From Spirochaetota bacterium (GTDB taxonomy: Bacteria > Spirochaetota > Spirochaetia > Treponematales > UBA12059), in the NCBI GenBank assembly GCA_022703505.1, contig JAKLDN010000001.1, forward strand, positions 62,001-126,000: a DNA stretch of 64,000 nt, written 5' to 3'. The notes beneath the pieces are model-generated. The model saw only the letters and a list, made by a program, of their open reading frames with translations, ran no database searches and was not told the origin of the DNA. This document shows, in pieces, positions 50,647-59,778 of this stretch. The position numbers were made by a program, and so were the translations under genes. The number at the start of each line of letters is the position of its first letter. The stretch's first letter is position 1.

Positions 50647-52260
50647 ATGACGGCTCCGCGTTTGGCGCTCGGCATCGACTCGAGCACCCAGGGCACCGCG
50701 GCGGTGCTCATCGACCTCGAGTCCCCGGCCCTGGCCGCGGAGGCCCGGGTCGCCTACCGCGGGGATCCCCGGCTCGCGGGGTTCGGTCTTAAAGGAAACG
50801 AGTTCCTCCTTCCGCCCCGGGAGGAGGGAGAAGCGGACCAGCCCGTCGGGCTTTTCCTGGCGGCCTTGGACGCGGTCCTCTCCGACCTTCCCCGGGACCT
50901 TCTGTCCCGGGTCGCGGCCGTCGCGGTCTCTGCCCAGCAGCACGGTCAGGTCTGGCTGAATCCCCGGGCGGAGGGCGCCTTCCGGGCCCTGCGTCTCGCG
51001 GGGGCCGGAAAGCCCGGGTCCCCGGGCTTGGCCGAACACCTGGCTTCCGCGCTGGCCTCGGGCCGAGCCCCCATCTGGATGAGCTCGAACGCCGCCCGGG
51101 AAGCCGGGGAGCTGAGGACGACCGCGGGCGGCGCCGACGCGATGACCGCCCTCTCCGGGTCGGACAGCCCCGTCCGCTTCACCGGGGCCGTCCTGCGCCG
51201 GCGGGCCCTGAGGGAACCCCGGACCTACGCCGCCTGCTCCCGGATCCACCTAATCTCCTCCTTCCTGGCCTCGGTGCTCGCCGGACGGCCGGACGCCCCG
51301 GCGGACTGGGGCAACGGGGCGGGCACGAGCCTGATGGACTGGGCGGCCAGGCGGTGGAGCCCCGTCCTTCTGGAAGCCGCGGCGGCGGGTCTTCCGGGAG
51401 GGGCGGAGGGACTACACGCACGGCTTCCGGCCCTGGCCCATCCCCTGCACGTGGTCGGGACGGCGGCGCGGTACTTCACGGAACGTTTCGGAATTCCGGA
51501 CGACGCGGTCGTGGCGGCCGGGTCGGGGGACAATCCCCAGACCAAGGTCCTGTCTCCGGGAGGGCTCCTGTCCCTGGGCACCAGCTTCGTCCTGATGTCC
51601 GAAGGCGGCCGGCCCCATCCGAGCGCCAACGCGATGTACGACGGCCTCGGCCGTCCCTTCCTCTTCGGCTGCCGGACGAACGGTTCCCTCTCCTGGGAAT
51701 CGGTGCGGATTTCCCACGGCCTGGCGGGGGACGACTTCTCCGCATCCGAGCGGGCCCTGGCCTCGACGCCCCCCGGATCCGTGCTGAGGATCCTTCAAGG
51801 AGAGCCGGAGTCCTTCCCGGAATCCCCGCCCCTGAACCTCGGGGGCCGGAAAGATTTCGCGGAGGATTATTCCGGCGCGGTCGACTCGGCCCTCGGGCTC
51901 CTTTGGCTCGGGTCCCGGCCCTTTTCCGGGGACCCGGCGGGCCCCGCCGCGGGAATCGCGGCGGCCGGCGGGGGAGCCGGAAGCGTGGAGGTACTCCGAC
52001 GGGTGGCCGCGATCTGGGACCGGCCCGTGCGGCGGATCGGCCGGGCGGGCGCCGCGGCGGGCGCCGCCGTGGCCGCGGCCTCGGCCCGGATCTCCTCGGA
52101 GGAACGGGAGGAGTTCGCCGCCCGGGTGGCGGCCGTCGTCGCCGACCGGGGCCCTCCGATCCTCCCCGATCCTGCGTATCGGGCGGCCTACCACGGGGAG
52201 GAGGGCTACCTTCGGCACCTGGCCCGGTTCTTCGAATCGGCCTCCGGAAGAAGCCTGTAA
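50647..52260 (+). CDS. xylB: Xylulokinase
   Basis: A 537-residue FGGY-family kinase that phosphorylates D-xylulose. The N-terminal phosphate motif ALGIDSSTQGTAAVL is at residues 6-20; AVSAQQHGQVWL near residue 95 is the substrate-contacting stretch with the QHG of xylulokinases; GSGDNPQTKVLSPGGLLSLG near residue 292 binds ADP; AAGGGAGSVEVLRRVAAIWD near residue 438 is the second FGGY signature region. It is somewhat longer than E. coli XylB (484) owing to Ala/Gly-rich insertions. It follows xylA directly. Confidence 0.92.
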   Translation: MTAPRLALGIDSSTQGTAAVLIDLESPALAAEARVAYRGDPRLAGFGLKGNEFLLPPREEGEADQPVGLFLAALDAVLSDLPRDLLSRVAAVAVSAQQHGQVWLNPRAEGAFRALRLAGAGKPGSPGLAEHLASALASGRAPIWMSSNAAREAGELRTTAGGADAMTALSGSDSPVRFTGAVLRRRALREPRTYAACSRIHLISSFLASVLAGRPDAPADWGNGAGTSLMDWAARRWSPVLLEAAAAGLPGGAEGLHARLPALAHPLHVVGTAARYFTERFGIPDDAVVAAGSGDNPQTKVLSPGGLLSLGTSFVLMSEGGRPHPSANAMYDGLGRPFLFGCRTNGSLSWESVRISHGLAGDDFSASERALASTPPGSVLRILQGEPESFPESPPLNLGGRKDFAEDYSGAVDSALGLLWLGSRPFSGDPAGPAAGIAAAGGGAGSVEVLRRVAAIWDRPVRRIGRAGAAAGAAVAAASARISSEEREEFAARVAAVVADRGPPILPDPAYRAAYHGEEGYLRHLARFFESASGRSL

Positions 52261-52360
52261 GGAACCCGCCCCGAAGTCCTCCACACGGCCTCGAGGCCGG
52301 CCGCCGCGGATCTCGCCTTCCCGAGCCCGCCCCAGTATATTCTCAGGAGCAGGAGGCACC

Positions 52361-52849
52361 ATGATCGAGACCATCCTGACCCGCCGGAGCGTCCGCTCCT
52401 TCCTTCCGGATCCCGTACCGCCCGATTCCCTTGAAGCGCTCCTGAAGGCCGGTTTCCACGCGCCCAGCGCCATGAACCAGCGGCCCTGGCACTTCGTCGT
52501 CCTGGAGGGCGAACGGCTCGAAGGTCTCCTCCGGGGATTGGCGAATACGCCGAAAGGAGCGCCCCTCGCCCTGGTCGTCTGCGTGGACGAGAATCTGGAA
52601 CGCCTGACCCGTGCGGGGGATTCCGACGCCGCCGCGGCCAGCCAGAACATCCTCCTGGCCGCCCATTCCCTGGGCCTGGGAGCCGTCTGGAGCGCCGTGC
52701 TGCCCGGGTCCGAAGGGTTCGTCCGCGGCTACCTCGGCCTGCCCGAAAAGATCCGGCCGTTCTCGGTCATCCCCGTCGGCAAGCCGGCCCAGAAGCCGGC
52801 CCCGGTGGACCGGTACGACGGGTCCCGGGTCCACAGGAACGGGTGGTGA
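52361..52849 (+). CDS. Nitroreductase-family flavoprotein
   Basis: A 162-residue FMN-dependent oxidoreductase, at the short end of the family. RRSVRSFLPDPVPPDSLE near residue 7 binds the FMN phosphate, FHAPSAMNQRPWHFVVL near residue 30 is the FMN loop, AAASQNILLAAHSLGLGAVW near residue 90 is the dimer helix, and VIPVGKPAQKPAPVDRYD closes the fold. AGGAGGCACC precedes the ATG. It is convergent with the GntR-type gene and has no functional link to xylAB that I can see. Confidence 0.85.
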   Translation: MIETILTRRSVRSFLPDPVPPDSLEALLKAGFHAPSAMNQRPWHFVVLEGERLEGLLRGLANTPKGAPLALVVCVDENLERLTRAGDSDAAAASQNILLAAHSLGLGAVWSAVLPGSEGFVRGYLGLPEKIRPFSVIPVGKPAQKPAPVDRYDGSRVHRNGW

Positions 52850-52975
52850 GAGCTTTTCAGGCTATTCCGAAGCGCGCCTGGGTGCAACCTGTATCGCCCG
52901 GATCGGAATTTAGGAGCCGTATCCGCCGGCGACGTAGTACCGATCACGTTTTGCGTTCCGCAGCCGTACACGGCC

Positions 52976-53650
52976 TCAGGCGGTCTGGGAAGGGGATTCT
53001 GTTGCTTTTTCGGCCGTAGGCCGCTGGATCATGTTCTCCATGCTTCGCTTGAGGTGCGCGGCCATGACGGCCCGGGCCCTGTTCTCGTCCCGTGATTTCA
53101 TGGCTTGTATGATCTCGCCGTGCTCTCCGAAAGAAAGTCGCATATGGTCGATCGGACGAACGACGGTTCCGATCGAAAGACCGTTCCACAGCTGCACCAG
53201 GATGTTTTTCAGTTTCTTGTTCCCGGAATGCTCCCAGATGTACATATGCAAGGCCTGGTTGCACATGTTCGCTTTCGCGACATCCTGGTTCTCGATCGCC
53301 TTTCTCTGCTCTTCATGGATGTAGTCGAGTTCCGAGAAATCCGTGATCCGGCCGCACGCGCGGGCCGCGGCCTCGCATTCCAGGATGAGCCGCAGCTCGA
53401 AATGCTCCCGGATGCTTTCCGTCGAAACGTCCTTGACGATGGCTCCCCGGTTCACCCGAAGCTCCACGAGTCCCTCGCCGGCGAGGATCTGCAGGGCTTC
53501 CCGGACGGGCATCCGCGATACGCCCAGCTTCGCGGCTATGGCATCCTGGCCGAGTTCCTCCCCGGGAGCGAAACTGCCGGAAAAAATGGCGTTCCGGATC
53601 TCGGAGGCGACCCTCTCGCGGATCGGTAGGATGCTAATTTGCTTCAACAT
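52976..53650 (-). CDS. GntR-family regulator, FCD (FadR) subfamily
   Basis: A 224-residue regulator. The N-terminal winged helix has LGQDAIAAKLGVSRMPVREA near residue 33, then LQILAGEGLVELRVNRGAIV. The C-terminal FCD domain is all-helical with metal-ligand-type residues FELRLILECEAAARACG near residue 88 and WEHSGNKKLKN near residue 134, plus HGEIIQAMKSRDENRARAVM near residue 178. FCD regulators usually sense small carboxylates. The nearest fitting targets are the fumarase and TRAP genes at 55.4-59.8 kb, whose upstream region shares an AGGATAT motif with this gene's own leader. Confidence 0.85.
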   Translation of the reverse strand: MLKQISILPIRERVASEIRNAIFSGSFAPGEELGQDAIAAKLGVSRMPVREALQILAGEGLVELRVNRGAIVKDVSTESIREHFELRLILECEAAARACGRITDFSELDYIHEEQRKAIENQDVAKANMCNQALHMYIWEHSGNKKLKNILVQLWNGLSIGTVVRPIDHMRLSFGEHGEIIQAMKSRDENRARAVMAAHLKRSMENMIQRPTAEKATESPSQTA

Positions 53651-53680
53651 AAGAGGTTATCCTCGCACGTGGAGACTATA

Positions 53681-53692
53681 TCATATATCCTT
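53681..53692 (-). promoter_or_regulatory. AGGATAT motif upstream of the GntR-type gene
   Basis: On the minus strand AAGGATATATGA, 31 bases before the regulator start; similar words occur twice upstream of the TRAP operon. Possible autoregulatory operator. Confidence 0.35.
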
Positions 53693-53770
53693 GATTAAGT
53701 AAATCGACCGAGCCGGGCGCGGCGCGGGACCAGGTTCCCGCAGGGAACGGGGATGTTCGCCCGGAAGACG

Positions 53771-53814
53771 AAAACGCCCTCCGCGACCCGGGAAAACCCG
53801 GACACGAAGGGCGT
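53771..53814 (-). terminator. Bipartite intrinsic terminator after the carboxylesterase gene
   Basis: Outer stem ACGCCCT (53774-53780) / AGGGCGT (53808-53814), inner stem CCGGG (53788-53792) / CCCGG (53797-53801) with AAAA loop. On the minus strand the outer stem is followed by TTTCGTCTT. It ends the run of minus-strand genes starting with the TRAP operon. Confidence 0.65.
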
Positions 53815-53860
53815 GGTCCTCAGCTAGAACGAGTCGGGAAATCCGGCCGCTTCGCCGCCC

Positions 53861-55324
53861 CTACTTGGCGGCGAACGCGGAATATCCGGTCCGGATCTCC
53901 GGTACCGTATCCAGCGCGACATACTGATCCTTGTCCCGGGAATACGAGGGCCATTTCAGGCCGCCGGGCAGGGAGGGATCCCCGGTACGCGCGAACTGCG
54001 CCCAGGTCTGCATCATGAACTCGGACATCGCGTCATCCGCGGGGCCGAAACCGGCGTCCGGGGTGACCGCACCCGCCCGCTTGCCGTAGTCGCCGAAATT
54101 CACCGGCGCTATCTTGCGCGGGTTCCCGAAAATGTAGCCGACGTCCAGGGAATGCCAAGCCTTGGCCCCATCCTTCCGCCAATTCTTGGGGAGGTAGGTG
54201 AACATGTACGGATAGACCGGCGACTTGAGCATCTTCATCTGGGAAACCACCGTCGATACGCCCTGGATGGCGTAGTCGGGGATGTCGGACTCCGTGAACC
54301 CCATCATGAGGGGAATGTCGTTCTGCTTTCCGTCCTTGAAGATCGCGGATACGGCATCCGGAAGGGCCCACCCGTCGATGGTGTGGTCCGCGGAATACTT
54401 CTCCTGCAGGCTCGTCACTATGATGTCCTGCCACTTCAGCGCACGCAGTGCGGCCAGGGCTTCCGGCCCGGTGCCGGTCACTCCCAGCTTTTCGGCGAGC
54501 GCGAGTCCGATCTTCTCGGCCTCCTTGAGGGGGGTGCCGTCCACGCGGCCGCTCATGATTATGGCCTTGTCGACCAGGCCCTTCGCGAGGGGCGAGGCCA
54601 CGACCATCGCGGTCTTCGTTCCGCCGCCCGACTGCCCGAAGAGGGTCACGTTCCCGGGATCCCCGCCGAACGCGGCGATGTTGTCTTTGACCCACTTGAG
54701 GGCCGCCAGGATGTCGAGGTTTCCGTAATTTCCGGACACGCCCTGCGGGGATTCCGCGGAGAGGGCCGGATGGGCGAGGTAGCCGATCGGCCCGAGCCGG
54801 TGGACGACGCTTACCTGGATCACGTTTCCGGCGGCGGGAAGGAAGGGCATGTTGTAGATGTCGCGGCTGCCGGACTGGTTCGTCAAACCGCCTCCGTGGA
54901 GCCAGACCATGACGGGAAGTGGCTTGCCGTCCGTCCGGACCGGGACGTGGACGTTCAGGTAGAGGCAGTCCTCGCTCATGAAGGATTCCGGGATCGACCC
55001 GTACCGCTCCACGGTCGGGAAGCTCTGGGGCGGCCACTTGGTCAGGCCGGTGCACTCCCGGATGCCCGTCCAGGGCGTTACAGGCTGGGGAGCCTTCCAC
55101 CGGAGATTCCCGACGGGGGGAGCGGCGTACGGGATGCCGCGGTAACTGATGACTTCCTTCCCGGGTTTTCCGTTGACCACGCCGGATACCCATCCGGACT
55201 TGGTGGGAACGGGATCCCGCAGCGGCAGGACCGCAGTCCCGTCTTCCGCCTCCCGGGTCCCGTTCGCGAACGAGAACCCGACGCAGGCGAGCGCCGCCAA
55301 TGCCAGACAAACGACCCTCTTCAT
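53861..55324 (-). CDS. Type B carboxylesterase, exported
   Basis: A 487-residue secreted esterase from the ATG at 55324 behind AAGGAGG. The signal peptide MKRVVCLALAALACVGFSFA is followed by the mature chain; a Cys is in the h-region but no lipobox. Motifs: SYRGIPYAAPPVGNLRWKAP near residue 60, SEDCLYLNVHVP near residue 115, oxyanion VMVWLHGGGLTNQSGS near residue 138, and the nucleophile elbow VTLFGQSGGGTKTA near residue 222 (Ser), a variant of the usual GESAGG. It would hydrolyse carboxylic esters in the periplasm. It lies just downstream of fumarase genes, hinting that it frees a substrate for the TRAP/fumarase pathway. Confidence 0.82.
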   Translation of the reverse strand: MKRVVCLALAALACVGFSFANGTREAEDGTAVLPLRDPVPTKSGWVSGVVNGKPGKEVISYRGIPYAAPPVGNLRWKAPQPVTPWTGIRECTGLTKWPPQSFPTVERYGSIPESFMSEDCLYLNVHVPVRTDGKPLPVMVWLHGGGLTNQSGSRDIYNMPFLPAAGNVIQVSVVHRLGPIGYLAHPALSAESPQGVSGNYGNLDILAALKWVKDNIAAFGGDPGNVTLFGQSGGGTKTAMVVASPLAKGLVDKAIIMSGRVDGTPLKEAEKIGLALAEKLGVTGTGPEALAALRALKWQDIIVTSLQEKYSADHTIDGWALPDAVSAIFKDGKQNDIPLMMGFTESDIPDYAIQGVSTVVSQMKMLKSPVYPYMFTYLPKNWRKDGAKAWHSLDVGYIFGNPRKIAPVNFGDYGKRAGAVTPDAGFGPADDAMSEFMMQTWAQFARTGDPSLPGGLKWPSYSRDKDQYVALDTVPEIRTGYSAFAAK

Positions 55325-55415
55325 TCGATGCCTCCTTCGATACGTCGCTTCACCTCGGATATGAATACGGCGCCGCAAGCCTCCGGCCGTGCCGGGGCCT
55401 TCGACGCCGTTCCCG

Positions 55416-56024
55416 CTACTGGATGAACCGGACCTTCTCGGAGATCTCCGCCACCAGACGGTCCTTGCGCTCGTTGAACACCGCTTTGTTTTTCTTGAAA
55501 AGGTTATTCCCGTGGGCGTCGATCGAGACGATGAGGGGACCGAAGCCCTTGACCCGGTTCACCCAGAGGGATTCGGGCATGCCGAGATCCATCCACTCCA
55601 CCCGCTCGATCTCCTCCACCTCCGTCGCGGCGAGCACGGCGCAGCCTCCGGGGAACACGCAATGCAGGGCCTTGTAGGTCCGGCAGGCCTCCTCGGTCTC
55701 CTCGGCCATGCCCCCCTTCCCGACGATGATCTTGACCCCGGTCTGACGGACGAACTCCTTCTCGAAGCGTTCCATGCGCATGCTGGTCGTGGGCCCGATG
55801 GAAACCATCTGGTACTTCCCGTCGGGCAGTTTCTTGACGATGGGGCCCGCGTGGAAGATGGCGAGCCCCTTGAGGTCCACGGGCAGTTCCCTATGGAACT
55901 CGATCAGGCGGCGGTGGGCCACGTCCCGGCAGGTCACGAGGATCCCGTCCATGTAGATGACGTCCCCGATCCGGATGTCCTCGAGATCGGAATCGGAAAT
56001 GGGAGTGCGCAACACCTTGTTCAC
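55416..56024 (-). CDS. Class I fumarate hydratase / tartrate dehydratase, beta subunit
   Basis: A 202-residue C-terminal-domain subunit of the two-protein iron-sulfur hydratases. [20 protein letters not shown] near residue 18 carries substrate residues, FHAGPIV near residue 57, GPTTSMRME near residue 76, VGKGGM near residue 98, and [10 protein letters not shown] near residue 120. It overlaps the alpha subunit by four bases. Such pairs interconvert fumarate and malate, or dehydrate L-tartrate (TtdAB); sequence alone does not separate these roles. Confidence 0.87.
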   Translation of the reverse strand: MNKVLRTPISDSDLEDIRIGDVIYMDGILVTCRDVAHRRLIEFHRELPVDLKGLAIFHAGPIVKKLPDGKYQMVSIGPTTSMRMERFEKEFVRQTGVKIIVGKGGMAEETEEACRTYKALHCVFPGGCAVLAATEVEEIERVEWMDLGMPESLWVNRVKGFGPLIVSIDAHGNNLFKKNKAVFNERKDRLVAEISEKVRFIQ

Positions 56025-56908
56025 AGCCGTACTCCTTTGTGCGAGAGGATCTCGTAGCTCAAATCCTTGTCGAGCACGATGGCGCCTCGCCGATGCGCCC
56101 AGCAGCCCACGTTGATTCCCACGGAGATCGTGGAGGGATGCCGGGCGGCGCTCTCGATGTGGACGCCCATCACGCTCGAGCTTCCGCTCAAGCCCTGGGG
56201 GCCGATTCCGAGCCGATTGAGCCCGTCCTCGAGTAGGCCTTCCATCTCCGCCCCCCGGGGATTCGGGTTATGGGATCCCAGTGGCCTGAGCAAGGCGCGC
56301 TTGGACAGGATCGAGGCGTTCTCCACGGAGCCGGCGATGCCGATTCCGATCAGCAGGGGCGGACAGGCGTTGATGCCCCAGTCGACCATCGTGTCGAACA
56401 CGTACTGGACGATGCCCTCGTATCCGGCCGATGGCATGAGGGTGATGGCGCGGCCGGGCAGACTGCACCCGCCGCCGGCCATGTAGGTCTCCACCTTCAC
56501 CTTGTCGCTGCCGGGCACGATGTCCCAGTGGACGAAGGGCGCCCTCTCCCCGACATTCGTCCCGTCGTTCTTCTCGTCGAAGATGGCCACCGTATTGTGG
56601 CGCAGCGGCGCCTCGGCGGTGGCCCGGACCACGGCTTCCCGCAGGGCTCCGGCGATTTTTCCGAGCCCGGGAAAGTTCTCCCCCGCGCTCACGAAGAAAT
56701 TGACCACCCCGGTGTCCTGGCAGGACGGCCGGTCCAGACTCGCGGCCAGGTCCTGGTTCCGGCTCATGGAATCGTACACGGATTTGGCCAGGGGCATGTG
56801 CTCGGCGGCCTTGAGCTCCGCGAGCTTCTTGACAATGTCGTCCGGAAGGATCTTTCCCGAAACCGCGAGGAACCGGGCAATAATGTCGGTGAATCGTTCG
56901 ATGTCCAT
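56021..56908 (-). CDS. Class I fumarate hydratase / tartrate dehydratase, alpha subunit
   Basis: A 295-residue subunit that holds the 4Fe-4S cluster. Candidate cluster cysteines are in [16 protein letters not shown] near residue 62, [12 protein letters not shown] near residue 146, and [19 protein letters not shown] near residue 185, in the order typical of FumA-N/Ttd[17 protein letters not shown] near residue 226 is also conserved. Oxygen-labile, cytoplasmic. Located between the TRAP genes (32 bases upstream) and the beta subunit, so uptake of a dicarboxylate and its hydration are co-expressed. Confidence 0.9.
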   Translation of the reverse strand: MDIERFTDIIARFLAVSGKILPDDIVKKLAELKAAEHMPLAKSVYDSMSRNQDLAASLDRPSCQDTGVVNFFVSAGENFPGLGKIAGALREAVVRATAEAPLRHNTVAIFDEKNDGTNVGERAPFVHWDIVPGSDKVKVETYMAGGGCSLPGRAITLMPSAGYEGIVQYVFDTMVDWGINACPPLLIGIGIAGSVENASILSKRALLRPLGSHNPNPRGAEMEGLLEDGLNRLGIGPQGLSGSSSVMGVHIESAARHPSTISVGINVGCWAHRRGAIVLDKDLSYEILSHKGVRL

Positions 56909-56939
56909 CCTGGTCGCTCCTATCGCGAGGTTTCCTCGC

Positions 56940-58217
56940 CTATCTCATGAGATTGGGTAGCCACATGGTGATCGCCGGGACGTACGTGAGTACGACCAGG
57001 TCCGCGATCAGCACCACCAGGAACGGGACGATCGCCCGGGAAAGACGGGCCATGGAAACCCCCGAGATCGTCGAGGCGACGAACAGGTCCACGCCCACGG
57101 GGGGCGTCAGGCAGCCGATCGCGAGGTTGCAGACCACGATGACGCCGAAGAAGACGGGATCGATGCCGAGCTGGATCGCGACGGGAACCAGGATGGGGGC
57201 CAGGATCGTGATCGCCGCGGAGGCGTTCAGGAACATCCCGGTGAAGAGCAGGAGGACGTTCACGAGCATAAGGAACACCGTGGGGTTCGAGGAAATGCTC
57301 ACGAAGAACCGCGCGAAGGCGTCGGGTATCTGCTCCCGGGCGATGAGCCAGCCGAAGAGCCCCGCGGAATTCATGATGAACATGACGACCGCGGTGCTCA
57401 CGATGGTGCTCTGCATGATCTTCGGGAAGTGGGAGACCTTCAGGTCCTTGTACACGAAGAACCCGATGAGGACGCCGTACAGGGACGCGATCGCCGCGGC
57501 TTCGGTGGGAGTGAAGATGCCACCGTAGATGCCGCCCAGGATGATCACCGGCATCAGGATTCCCCAGAGGGCGTCCAGGAAGGACTTGCCGAGTTTCCGC
57601 AGACCGCCGAAGGACGATCCTTTATAGCCGTGCCTCCGGGACACGAAATAGACGAGCACGGCCATCGTCGTGCCCATCAGGATGCCCGGGCCGAATCCTC
57701 CCAGGAACATGTCCCCGATCGAGACGCCGGCGATCACGCCGTACACCACCATCGGAACGCTCGGAGGGATGATGATGCCCGTCTCTCCGGCCGCCGCGAT
57801 GATGGCCGCGGAGAAGGACCGGTCGTATCCGCGCTTCTCCATCTCCGGGAACATGACGGATCCCACCGCGGCCGTGGTGGCGGCCGAGGATCCCGAGATG
57901 GCGGAGAAGAACATTCCCGAAACGTTCGAGACGATCCCCAGGCCGCCCGTCAGCCAGCCCACAAGGGCGTCGGCGAACGCGACGAGCCGCTTGGAAACCC
58001 CGCCGTAGGTCATGATCGATCCGGCGAGCATGAAGAACGGGATGGCCAGGAGGGGGAAGGAATCGTTGGCCGTCACCATCCGCTGGACGACCACCAGGAG
58101 GGGGAGCCCGGACTGCAGGAGGGCGAAGGTCGTCGCCAGCCCCAGCGCCACGGCGATGGGCACGTTCAGGACGAGGAGGATCGCCAGGGATCCGAACAGG
58201 ATTAGAGGAATCATCAT
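56940..58217 (-). CDS. dctM: TRAP transporter large permease (DctM)
   Basis: A 425-residue, twelve-helix sodium-coupled permease. Family features: FPLLAIPFFMLAGSIMTYGG near residue 54, SGSSAATTAAVGSVMFPEM near residue 92, GIIIPPSVPMVVYGVIAG near residue 130, GGIYGGIFTPTEAAAIASLY near residue 222, and CLTPPVGVDLFVASTISG near residue 370, the duplicated hairpin motifs of DctM. It overlaps dctQ by four bases. It acts with DctP and DctQ for uptake of a carboxylate. Confidence 0.93.
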   Translation of the reverse strand: MMIPLILFGSLAILLVLNVPIAVALGLATTFALLQSGLPLLVVVQRMVTANDSFPLLAIPFFMLAGSIMTYGGVSKRLVAFADALVGWLTGGLGIVSNVSGMFFSAISGSSAATTAAVGSVMFPEMEKRGYDRSFSAAIIAAAGETGIIIPPSVPMVVYGVIAGVSIGDMFLGGFGPGILMGTTMAVLVYFVSRRHGYKGSSFGGLRKLGKSFLDALWGILMPVIILGGIYGGIFTPTEAAAIASLYGVLIGFFVYKDLKVSHFPKIMQSTIVSTAVVMFIMNSAGLFGWLIAREQIPDAFARFFVSISSNPTVFLMLVNVLLLFTGMFLNASAAITILAPILVPVAIQLGIDPVFFGVIVVCNLAIGCLTPPVGVDLFVASTISGVSMARLSRAIVPFLVVLIADLVVLTYVPAITMWLPNLMR

Positions 58218-58714
58218 TCCACCCCCTCACTCTTGATGATGTCGGGATTCATGAATTCCTCGTATCCGTTGTAGACGAGATTCATGAGCATGATCAGCCC
58301 GGACAGGGGAACGACCACGTACACGAAGCCCATCGAAAGCTCCATGGCCGCGGAGGTCTGATCCAAGGTCCGGATGGTCATCAAGATCCCGTACACGATC
58401 AGGATCAGGAAGAAGATCGCTCCGAGCCCGTTGGTAACCAGGATCGCTCCCCTCTTCAGTTTCCGCGGAAGATGGGCCACGACGATCTCGATGCTTACAT
58501 GGGCTCGCTTGGCCAGGGCCACGGCGGAACCGAGGAACGCAGTCCAAACGAACAGAAACCTCGCGAGTTCCTCCGAAAAACTGAGGGAACTCTGGATCGC
58601 GTACCGGAAGACGACCTGCAGGATGACGAGAACCGACATCACCGCGGCCGCCAGGATCGCGATCCACAAAGTTCCCCGATTAACCGCATCCAGGAGATTC
58701 TTGTAGGCCTTCAT
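58214..58714 (-). CDS. dctQ: TRAP transporter small permease (DctQ)
   Basis: A 166-residue protein with four hydrophobic helices. FSEELARFLFVWTAFLGSAV near residue 42 and the RAHVSIEIVV stretch near residue 69 are the standard DctQ landmarks. It links the binding protein to DctM. Start ATG at 58714, 74 bases after dctP, with a strong stem-loop in the gap. Confidence 0.9.
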   Translation of the reverse strand: MKAYKNLLDAVNRGTLWIAILAAAVMSVLVILQVVFRYAIQSSLSFSEELARFLFVWTAFLGSAVALAKRAHVSIEIVVAHLPRKLKRGAILVTNGLGAIFFLILIVYGILMTIRTLDQTSAAMELSMGFVYVVVPLSGLIMLMNLVYNGYEEFMNPDIIKSEGVE

Positions 58715-58733
58715 AGGGTTTACTCCGAGGGGG

Positions 58734-58767
58734 GACGAGGACCGGCCGACCCGGGCCGATCCTCGTC
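58734..58767 (-). terminator. Intercistronic stem-loop between dctP and dctQ
   Basis: GACGAGGA (58734-58741) / TCCTCGTC (58760-58767) with inner CGGCC (58743-58747) / GGCCG (58754-58758), one internal mismatch, six-base loop. No U-tract on the minus strand, so read-through to dctQ is expected. Confidence 0.6.
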
Positions 58768-58788
58768 GGAATGGGATCGGGAGACTCG

Positions 58789-59778
58789 CTACTTGGAACT
58801 GGAGATCTTGTCGATGAGGTCCTTCCCGATCACCTTGTAGTACTTTTCCCAGACCGGTCCCATCAGCTTCGAAAACTCGGCGATCTGCGCGGGGGACAAC
58901 CGGGTTACCTGCATGCCCTTTTCCTGGCAGAGGCGGATGAACTCGTCGTCCTTCTCCGCGGAGAGTTTCCGGTTGAAGTCCCGGGCCTCCACCGCCGCCT
59001 TTTCAATAGCGGTCTGATAGGCCTTGGGGAGCTTCTTCCACGTGGCGAGGGAGAATACCAGCACCTCGGGGGAGTAGGAATGGCCGGTGAGGCTGACGTA
59101 CTTCTGGACCTCGTAGAACCGGGAGGTGTAGATCTGGCCCATAGGGTTTTCCTGGGCGTCCACCGTCTTCTGCTGGAGGGCCGTGAAGAGCTCGCCCCGG
59201 GCCATGGGGGTAGGATTCGCCCCGAGGGCCTTGAACAGGTCGATGTACATCTGGCTTTCCATCACCCGGATCTTGATGCCCTTCATGTCCGCCGGAGTCA
59301 CGATGGGCCGGAGGTTGTTCGTGATGTTCCGGAATCCGTTCTCCCAGGTGCTCACGATCTTGAGCCCCTTGGACTCTGCGCCCTCGTAGATCTTGTCCGC
59401 CAGGGGGCCGTCCACCACCTTGTAGACATGCTCCCGGCTCTTGAACATGAACGGAAGCTCGATGACCTGGGATTTCGGCACGAAGTTCGCAAGCACGGCG
59501 GCGGTACAGAGTGTCGCGTCCACCGTTCCGATCTGGAGCCCTTCGACCAGGTCCCGGGAACTTCCGAGAACGCTGTTCGGGAAGATCTCGATGTTCACGT
59601 TGCCGTCCGTCGCCGCCTTGACGAGTTCGGCGAATTTCAGGGCGGCCACCGCATAGGGTTCCTCCACCGGGGCGACATGCGCGAGCTTGAGGTTGTACTT
59701 CTTGGCCTGGGCGAAACAGACCGCAGGGACGACCGCGGCCGCGAGCAACAACAGGACCCATTTCTTCCACGTTCTCAT
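58789..59778 (-). CDS. dctP: TRAP transporter substrate-binding protein (DctP)
   Basis: A 329-residue periplasmic protein with signal peptide MRTWKKWVLLLLAAAVVPAV cut after FAQ. LAHVAPVEEPYAVAALKFAE near residue 33, VLGSSRDLVEGLQIGTVDAT near residue 69 and IKIRVMESQMYIDLFKALGA near residue 165 (with the carboxylate-binding Arg in the IRVM motif) are DctP hallmarks; GQIYTSRFYEVQKYVSLTGH near residue 208 is the hinge region. It binds C4-dicarboxylates or other organic acids. First gene of the TRAP-fumarase run. Confidence 0.92.
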   Translation of the reverse strand: MRTWKKWVLLLLAAAVVPAVCFAQAKKYNLKLAHVAPVEEPYAVAALKFAELVKAATDGNVNIEIFPNSVLGSSRDLVEGLQIGTVDATLCTAAVLANFVPKSQVIELPFMFKSREHVYKVVDGPLADKIYEGAESKGLKIVSTWENGFRNITNNLRPIVTPADMKGIKIRVMESQMYIDLFKALGANPTPMARGELFTALQQKTVDAQENPMGQIYTSRFYEVQKYVSLTGHSYSPEVLVFSLATWKKLPKAYQTAIEKAAVEARDFNRKLSAEKDDEFIRLCQEKGMQVTRLSPAQIAEFSKLMGPVWEKYYKVIGKDLIDKISSSK

